A DNA stretch of 20,589 nt from Bacteroidota bacterium (GTDB lineage: Bacteria > Bacteroidota > Bacteroidia > Chitinophagales > LD1): positions 1-20,589 of the forward strand of contig JADJZU010000037.1 in the NCBI GenBank assembly GCA_016715625.1, written 5' to 3'. How positions within the stretch are numbered: position 1 is the first letter of the stretch; the number at the start of each line of letters is the position of its first letter. The translations under genes were made by a program, and so were the position numbers. Below the pieces are notes generated by a model. The model was given only the letters and a program-made list of their open reading frames with translations, ran no database searches and was not told where the DNA came from. Below are positions 15,877 through 20,589 of this stretch, piece by piece.

Positions 15877-17061
15877 ATGATGCATACATTACGTTACCTG
15901 ATTACAGTAATCATATCGCTGGCCGGCTTTCATCATTTGATTGCACAGGCGGAAACCACCAACCCCAACAGCGCTGCCGGCCTTTTCTGGAAAGTGAAGG
16001 GCAATAGTGGCACCAATAGTGGTATACATTTTATTGGCACAACAGACAACGTAAGCCTGAGATTCAGAACCAATAACCAGGAGCGGATGATTATAGACAG
16101 CAATGGAAGGGTAGGCATTGGCACCATTGTCCCAAAATTCAGATTTAACGTAGCCGGTGGTGGTCCCGATACGGTTTTAGCTGACTTTAGGCATATTCCT
16201 ATTTATTCAGAAATGATGAACCTTTCATCGGTGCGGGTAAAATCGGGCCCTGTTGGGTTTACCTCAACGCTGAACAGTGCCAATGCGCTGGAACTACTGC
16301 TCGGATATGAAGACAACACCAACATTACAAGGGGAATCAAAATTGAAAATACATCTTCCAGTCTTGTCAATTATGGGATACTCAATCTGGCTAAAGGCGG
16401 AGGTATTTCTGTTACGGATAGCACGATTGGCATTACCTCCTTTGCTACAGACGGGGCGCAAAACATGGCCATACGAGGCGGAGCTGTAACCACCGGAGCG
16501 GCAAACACTTTAAATATCGGGGTGCAAGGATATGCATCAGGCGCTACGGATAATTGGGCGGGATACTTTGGTAACAATACAACAGGTGATGGTTTAGTGT
16601 TTATAAAAGATGCACTCTCTATCGGTGCTGCAACCCCGGTGGCTGAGCTGTATGTAGGTGGTATAAATGCGAATGTAGTGGTAGATGCCGTAGGTACCGG
16701 AGGCGCGTCAGTGGCTGCCCCTTCTGCAACTACTGACCGATTGCTGTATGCCAGTACCAACGGTTATGTCCGCGCCATACCTGCCGGCAGCACCGGGCAG
16801 GTGCTGTCTTTTACGGCTAGTGGCCCGGCATGGGGTGCGGCTTCTGCTAATGCGTGGAGTATTACAGGTAATGGAGGCACAAACAGCAACATCAATTTTA
16901 TAGGCACCACCGATAATGTGCCGTTCAATGTGCGCATTAATAACCAAAAAGCCGGGCGAGTAGATACTACCGGTAATTCCATATGGGGTTTTCGCGCGGG
17001 TAAAACTTTAACTACCGTGTCGGTAATGTTCTGGTCGGTCGCGATGCCGGTTCTGCGATAA
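15877..17061 (+). CDS. N-terminal fragment of the frameshifted repeat protein
   Basis: This 394-codon frame has a signal peptide (LRYLITVIISLAGFHHLIAQA) and a first module FWKVKGNSGTNS..FIGTTDNV at about 37-83 followed by RVGIGT, the usual opening of these Bacteroidota proteins. A second module AWSITGNGGTNS..FIGTTDNV begins at base 16852. From about base 17021 the translation stops making sense (VSVMFWSVAMPVLR then stop), whereas the next frame continues with GNVLVGRDAGSAITT. The start may be either of the two adjacent ATGs (15877 or 15880). Confidence 0.7.
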   Translation: MMHTLRYLITVIISLAGFHHLIAQAETTNPNSAAGLFWKVKGNSGTNSGIHFIGTTDNVSLRFRTNNQERMIIDSNGRVGIGTIVPKFRFNVAGGGPDTVLADFRHIPIYSEMMNLSSVRVKSGPVGFTSTLNSANALELLLGYEDNTNITRGIKIENTSSSLVNYGILNLAKGGGISVTDSTIGITSFATDGAQNMAIRGGAVTTGAANTLNIGVQGYASGATDNWAGYFGNNTTGDGLVFIKDALSIGAATPVAELYVGGINANVVVDAVGTGGASVAAPSATTDRLLYASTNGYVRAIPAGSTGQVLSFTASGPAWGAASANAWSITGNGGTNSNINFIGTTDNVPFNVRINNQKAGRVDTTGNSIWGFRAGKTLTTVSVMFWSVAMPVLR

Positions 17062-17282
17062 CTACGGCTAATAGTGTTATTGCTATAGGCGACTCGGCCT
17101 TTGCACAAACCACGCCCGGCACCTCAGGTATTGCCATTGGAACTAAAGCAGGTAGAAAATCTACTACCGGAATAGCGAACATTCTGATTGGTACTAATGC
17201 AGGATATTCCAACACAACCGGTGCCAGAAATTTATTTATCGGGCATTCCACCGGGTTAGATAACTCTACCACGGCCCGATAA
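17022..17282 (+). pseudogene. Second fragment of the frameshifted repeat protein (different frame)
   Basis: This stretch has no start codon of its own but is clearly coding. The frame beginning GGT at 17022 reads NVLVGRDAG, then VIAIGDSAFA, IAIGTKAGRKSTTG, ILIGTNAGYSNTTG and LFIGHSTGLDNSTT before a stop at 17280-17282. Each block fits the xxIGxxAG repeat of the neighbouring fragments. It is entered by an apparent one-base loss near GTGTCGGTAAT and left by an apparent gain of one or loss of two near ACGGCCCGATAAC. Confidence 0.75.
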
Positions 17283-17289
17283 CACTGCG

Positions 17290-19797
17290 GTGGGTCACGG
17301 TGCGCTCGCCAACTCCACCGCTTCGAGGTTTCAACACGGCCCCTGGGGCAATATGGCGAAGTTGGTTTTAGCCAGCAGTACTTTTAACGTTTTTGTAGGA
17401 CACTACACCGGTGAATGGGACACGAGCGGCTCCAACAATACTATCGTGGGCACCTTTGCAGCGGCTGCCAGTGTGCTTACAAAAGGTAAGGGCAGTAGTA
17501 ATGCCGTGCTGGGTTACAATGCATTGAAAGGGATTGTAGATGCCTCGGAAAATGCATTGGTAGGTGCCAATGCGGGCGAAGACATTACCACCGGTGACAG
17601 AAACAATGCGCTGGGAACACAAGCCTTGGCGAACGTAACTACCGGAAGCAGCAACACAGGCATAGGGTATCAGGCGGGTAATACCATTACAACAGGCAGC
17701 AACAATTTGCTGATAGGCGACAACAGCGATGTGAGCAGCAATGCTTTGGTCAATGCTACGGCTATTGGTGATAAAGCCTTGGTATCCGGCAGCAACCGTA
17801 TGGTTTTGGGGGCTACTTACCTTCTCAATGGCTCCACGAGCAATACAGAAGTAGGTATCAGCACGCCACTGCCCAACACCCGCCTGGATGTAAACGGGGA
17901 CTTTGCTTTGCGAAGAAGAAATCTGTTAATCACCAATGCCGTCAATCATAACCTGTTGCTGGAGGACAGCATGAGCAGCTACGAAATTCCGATTGGCGTA
18001 ATGACGACCGATTTTTTTATCACCGGATTTGCCGGAGGGGAGAATGGCAAACTGGTATACATTACCAACAACAGCGGCTTTAACTGCAAAATCATCAACA
18101 ATTCTTTCCTATCGCTTTCCGGTAACAGGATGAGCATGGCTCAGGATACGCTGGTGGTGAAGCAAGGCGGGTCTGTAACCTTACACTACAGCACGTTGAT
18201 GGGAACCGGGCACTGGAGGGTAGTGGCTTTCACCGAAGCGTATTACAAACTTGGTTTAATCAGCAGTTATAGTGGCGAAGATTGGGCGACCAGCGGTAAC
18301 AGCGGCACCGTAGACGGCACCAACTTTATTGGCACCACCGATAATGTGGCGTTAAGTTTCAGAGTCAACAACGAAAAAGCCGGCCGGATAGGTACCACCA
18401 CGGATGGTAGTGTTTTTCTGGGTTACCAGGCCGGGTTGAACGACATACTGACCAACAACTTCAACACCTATATAGGTTATCAGGCCGGCAGAACCAACAC
18501 AAGCGGCTACGAGAATACCGCTACGGGGTTTCAGGCGCTCTATGCAAACACCGCGTATGGAAACACTGCTACGGGCTATAGTGCGCTTTATAACAACACG
18601 GGTGGCACTTACAATACCGCTATGGGCGATGAGGCGCTTTTTTCAAACACCACCGGTTTAGATAACACCGCAGTAGGAAATACAGCACTTTATGCTAACA
18701 CGACCGGAGCCTATAACACTGCTATAGGCAAGGCAGCACTGAGCGCGAACAACACAGGTTATAGAAACACCGCTTCGGGCTACAATGCCCTTGGAGCAAA
18801 TACCACAGGCTATTTAAACACTGCCTCAGGATTTAATGCTTTGTCCGCGAACACCAGCGGTTACGAAAATGCAGCGGTAGGCAGCTATACCTTGAGTTTC
18901 AACTCCACCGGCCAGGAAAACTCGGCACTGGGGGACAATAGCCTGGGTGCAAATACCAGCGGCTCGGGCAATACTGCAGCGGGCAAGAACGCCCTTAGAC
19001 TCAACACCACCGGCTACAGCAACGTGGCCGTGGGCTCACGGGCTTTGTTCAGCAATACCACCAGGAGCAATCTGGTAGCCATAGGTGATAGTGCTTTATT
19101 TAATAATGGCACCGGAGCCACGCTGGCCAGCCAGGCGGTAAACAATGTGGCGGTGGGTTCCAAAGCCTTATTTTCTAATACCACTTCATCCGACAATACA
19201 GCCGTAGGGTTTGAGGCCCTGCAATCGGTGACCACGGCTTTCAGAAACACCGCGGTGGGTAGCAAAGCACTGAAAGACAATACGGGCGGTGGCAATACGG
19301 CCGTGGGTACCTGGACGCTGGAAAACAACACCACCGGAAACAGCAACACCGCCATGGGCATACAAAGCATGCAGGGCAACACCACCGGTTCAGAGAATGT
19401 GGCCATGGGCCTGTCTGCGCTCTTTTCGGGTAGTAGCGGAAACGCCAATACCGGCATTGGCGCTTATGCACTCAACTCAACCAGCAGCTACGGAAATACG
19501 GCATTGGGCCATAAAGCCGGATTCAGCAACACCACCGGCTATCGCAACACCCTCCTTGGCGACAGTGCCGATGTATTGGTGAACAGCCTGAATGCGGCCA
19601 CGGCTCTGGGTTATCTTGCTAAGGTAAGTGCTTCCAACACTATCATTTTAGGCGACACCATAGACCGCCCGCAGGTGGGCATTGGCGTAACGGCTGTGGG
19701 CAAAACGCTTACCGGTACACGGTTTGAAATTGCCAGCGAAGGCACGCTGGACAATATGCTATTCAGATATCAAGGACCCGGTGACCCCTACCTTTAA
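17290..19797 (+). CDS. Central fragment of the frameshifted repeat protein
   Basis: The longest intact piece is 835 codons from a GTG; coding sense really begins at 17278 with DNTAVGHGAL. It holds a first array of NTAxG-type repeats (to about base 17800), a non-repeat beta domain (NTRLDVNGDFAL to HWRVVAFTEAYY, bases about 17870-18250), a third GTV..FIGTTDNV module at about 18280-18435, and the long 17-residue repeat array. It ends IASEGTLDNMLFRYQGPGDP then YL and stop. The next frame continues PTFNFQRSVGTLAS, so the stop is produced by a shift at the C run near 19786. The internal GTG is not a likely true translation start. Confidence 0.7.
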   Translation: MGHGALANSTASRFQHGPWGNMAKLVLASSTFNVFVGHYTGEWDTSGSNNTIVGTFAAAASVLTKGKGSSNAVLGYNALKGIVDASENALVGANAGEDITTGDRNNALGTQALANVTTGSSNTGIGYQAGNTITTGSNNLLIGDNSDVSSNALVNATAIGDKALVSGSNRMVLGATYLLNGSTSNTEVGISTPLPNTRLDVNGDFALRRRNLLITNAVNHNLLLEDSMSSYEIPIGVMTTDFFITGFAGGENGKLVYITNNSGFNCKIINNSFLSLSGNRMSMAQDTLVVKQGGSVTLHYSTLMGTGHWRVVAFTEAYYKLGLISSYSGEDWATSGNSGTVDGTNFIGTTDNVALSFRVNNEKAGRIGTTTDGSVFLGYQAGLNDILTNNFNTYIGYQAGRTNTSGYENTATGFQALYANTAYGNTATGYSALYNNTGGTYNTAMGDEALFSNTTGLDNTAVGNTALYANTTGAYNTAIGKAALSANNTGYRNTASGYNALGANTTGYLNTASGFNALSANTSGYENAAVGSYTLSFNSTGQENSALGDNSLGANTSGSGNTAAGKNALRLNTTGYSNVAVGSRALFSNTTRSNLVAIGDSALFNNGTGATLASQAVNNVAVGSKALFSNTTSSDNTAVGFEALQSVTTAFRNTAVGSKALKDNTGGGNTAVGTWTLENNTTGNSNTAMGIQSMQGNTTGSENVAMGLSALFSGSSGNANTGIGAYALNSTSSYGNTALGHKAGFSNTTGYRNTLLGDSADVLVNSLNAATALGYLAKVSASNTIILGDTIDRPQVGIGVTAVGKTLTGTRFEIASEGTLDNMLFRYQGPGDPYL
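18460..19640 (+). repeat. Array of about 22 units of a 17-residue (~51-bp) NTAxGxxAL repeat
   Basis: Consecutive units follow the pattern N-T-A-x-G-x-x-A-L-x-x-N-T-T-G-x-x, for example NTAVGNTALYANTTGAY and NTAIGKAALSANNTGYR. I count about 22 units, one with a seven-residue insertion (GATLASQAVN). Units differ considerably at DNA level, so this is not a recent perfect tandem array. The pattern resembles the IG-xx-A beta-roll repeats of trimeric adhesin heads and phage tail-fibre proteins; a fibrous surface structure is inferred. Confidence 0.85.
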
Positions 19798-20254
19798 TTT
19801 TCAGCGAAGCGTGGGTACCTTAGCCAGCCCCACTGCTGTTTTTCCTGGAGCCAACTTAGGCAGACTCGATTTTTGGGGCTACGAAGGCGCTAACTGGGAT
19901 GTGGGCGCAAGAATCGCTGTACACGTAGATAGTAACATTACCCCCGGTATCGTTCCTTCCAGAATTGTTTTCTATACCCAGAATAGTGCAGGTGTTTTGG
20001 ATGATCGCATGTATATAGACCGCAACGGAAATGTAGGTATCAACTACAATCTGCCTGCTGTAAAACTGCATGTGGACGGTGGAGTGGCCATAGCGCCCCG
20101 GGGTATCACCTTTACAGCCACTGCCGACAATTTTGCAGTGACTATCGACAACGAAGAGTTATATCCGTATTGCGCAAACGGGAGGCACGCTGAGCACCGA
20201 CCGCACGATTGTGCTGACCAACGGACTCGCTACCGGGACAATTGCTCTATATAG
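19724..20254 (+). pseudogene. Fourth fragment of the frameshifted repeat protein
   Basis: The open frame starts at 19724, but the part that belongs to the protein runs from about 19787 to 20159. It reads PTFNFQRSVGTLAS, LGRLDFWGYEGANWD, IVFYTQNSAGVLDDRMYID and RNGNVGI, a typical C-terminal region of these fibre-like proteins, followed by LHVDGGVAIAPRGI. After the T pair near 20159 the sense moves to another frame (YIRIAQTGGTLSTDRT). The first 20 codons and the tail after EEL are out-of-frame noise. Confidence 0.65.
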
Positions 20255-20396
20255 AATGCACTGCAGGTCACATCGGGTTGTTAGAGGCACCAGCAATGTG
20301 CAGTGTGGTGCTGCAGTAACGATGGGCGCCAATGATATCGCCCATTTTATATGGAACGGCACCGATTGGCTGCTGGTGAGTGTAAGAGCTAACTAA
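20160..20396 (+). pseudogene. C-terminal fragment of the frameshifted repeat protein
   Basis: From TAT at 20160 the frame reads YIRIAQTGGTLSTDRTIV, then LTNGLATGTIALYRM and ends FIWNGTDWLLVSVRAN with TAA at 20394-20396. The final NGTDWxLV is a common end of such Bacteroidota fibre proteins. No Peptidase_S74 chaperone domain and no T9SS sorting domain is seen. An ATG at 20211 would open only the last 61 codons. Confidence 0.65.
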
Positions 20397-20446
20397 ACGG
20401 CCTTCTCCTTTCATTTTTTACCGAAAACAGCGTTTAAGGCGTCTGC

Positions 20447-20589
20447 TTAGCCATTATATTTTTCAATAATGGCCTTGGGAACCTTCGTTTGACCATTATA
20501 TTTTTCAATAATGGCTTTGGGAACCTTCGTTTGCCCATTATATTTTTCGATAATGGCCTTGGGAACCTTCGTTTGACCATTACATTTTC
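20447..20589 (-). CDS. C-terminus of a protein made of 14-residue tandem repeats (5' end outside window)
   Basis: Minus-strand reading enters from the right edge and ends at TAA (20449-20447). The last 46 residues are KCNG followed by three copies of QTKVPKAIIEKYNG. Coding status is inferred from substitutions between full copies: they differ only at third positions (GGG/GGT/GGC, AAG/AAA, ATC/ATT) in this frame, whereas the other open minus frame would change residues. Only the partial edge copy has a replacement (TGT for TAT). The VPKAIIEKY phrase recalls PepSY-like periplasmic proteins (xPKAVxxxFxKKYP), but this is only a resemblance. The gene converges on the fibre-like gene with a 50-base gap. 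Confidence 0.65.
   Translation of the reverse strand, partial: KCNGQTKVPKAIIEKYNGQTKVPKAIIEKYNGQTKVPKAIIEKYNG
20450..20589 (-). repeat. 42-bp tandem repeat, three full copies plus a partial one at the edge
   Basis: Full units lie at 20450-20491, 20492-20533 and 20534-20575, with a partial unit at 20576-20589. The units are nearly identical. Each also contains a perfect 7-base inverted repeat (CCATTAT ... ATAATGG) around an 8-base spacer, produced by the codons for IEKYNG. The period is 14 codons. More copies probably lie beyond the window. Confidence 0.9.

Larger units (their letters stand above)
15877..20396 (+). pseudogene. Very long repeat-rich surface / tail-fibre-like protein, frameshifted
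   Basis: About 4.5 kb reads as one protein of roughly 1,500 residues only if the frame changes several times. The frame starting at 15877 continues from 17022 in the next frame down, returns near 17278, shifts near 19786, and shifts again near 20159 before a final stop at 20394-20396. Across 17320-17350 two compensating shifts also seem likely, because GFNTAPG appears in another frame. The pieces join smoothly in content: signal peptide, three GTN..FIGTTDNV modules, long arrays of NTAxGxxAL repeats, and a C-terminal DRMYIDRNGNVGI stretch. Similar proteins in Bacteroidota are thought to form beta-roll, adhesin-like fibres. Most junctions lie at G, C or T runs, so sequencing or assembly error is as possible as real decay. 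Confidence 0.75.

Noticed and set aside
20450..20589. The 42-bp direct repeats, each with an inverted repeat, looked like a CRISPR-like array, an iteron origin or an intergenic satellite.
   Set aside because: There are no unique spacers between repeats, the period is exactly 14 codons, and full copies differ only at synonymous third positions in one minus-strand frame, which fits a coding repeat better.

Overview
The window looks like a Bacteroidota chromosome or metagenomic contig. Reasons: several secreted proteins have type IX secretion (T9SS) style C-termini, promoter-like sites resemble the Bacteroidota pattern (TTTG / TAnnTTTG) more than the E. coli one, Shine-Dalgarno sites are mostly weak, and families typical of the phylum are present (PPAD-like deiminase, DUF3817, DUF3820, repeat-rich 'NTAxG' surface proteins). 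I cannot name a genus. An environmental, Chitinophagales- or Saprospiria-like lineage is a guess.

Layout. (1) 1-2787, minus: the N-terminal 929 residues of a giant secreted parallel beta-helix protein that leaves the window on the left and contains the start of a second copy of a ~581-residue module. (2) 2959-5246, minus: a tight operon, YciI-like protein > mnmE > DUF3817 membrane protein > DUF3820 protein. (3) 5307-8893, plus: a T9SS-type peptidylarginine/agmatine deiminase, a low-molecular-weight tyrosine phosphatase and hisS, ending at a strong hairpin. (4) 9025-11794, plus: a secreted PKD-domain protein with a promoter-like site, then a stand-alone histidine ammonia-lyase (hutH). (5) 11801-14800, minus: a compact three-gene unit of GT4 glycosyltransferase > orphan DNA methyltransferase (4-base ATGA overlap) > DinB-fold protein, converging on hutH. 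(6) 14799-15806, plus: a secreted PHB-depolymerase-type esterase whose ATG shares two bases with the annotated ATG of the divergent glycosyltransferase. (7) 15877-20396, plus: one very long repeat-rich surface/tail-fibre-like gene, broken into at least five pieces by frameshifts. (8) 20447-20589, minus: the extreme C-terminus of another gene, made of 42-bp (14-residue) tandem repeats whose full copies differ only at synonymous third positions.

Most of the window is ordinary core metabolism and RNA biology (mnmE, hisS, hutH) interleaved with secreted proteins. I see no mobile element, CRISPR array, rRNA or tRNA. I found no clear new multi-gene system. The observations most worth checking are the 14-residue repeat protein at the right edge, the frameshifted repeat gene, the secreted deiminase and the glycosyltransferase/methyltransferase/DinB cluster. 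No stretch longer than 300 bases is without a gene or gene remnant.
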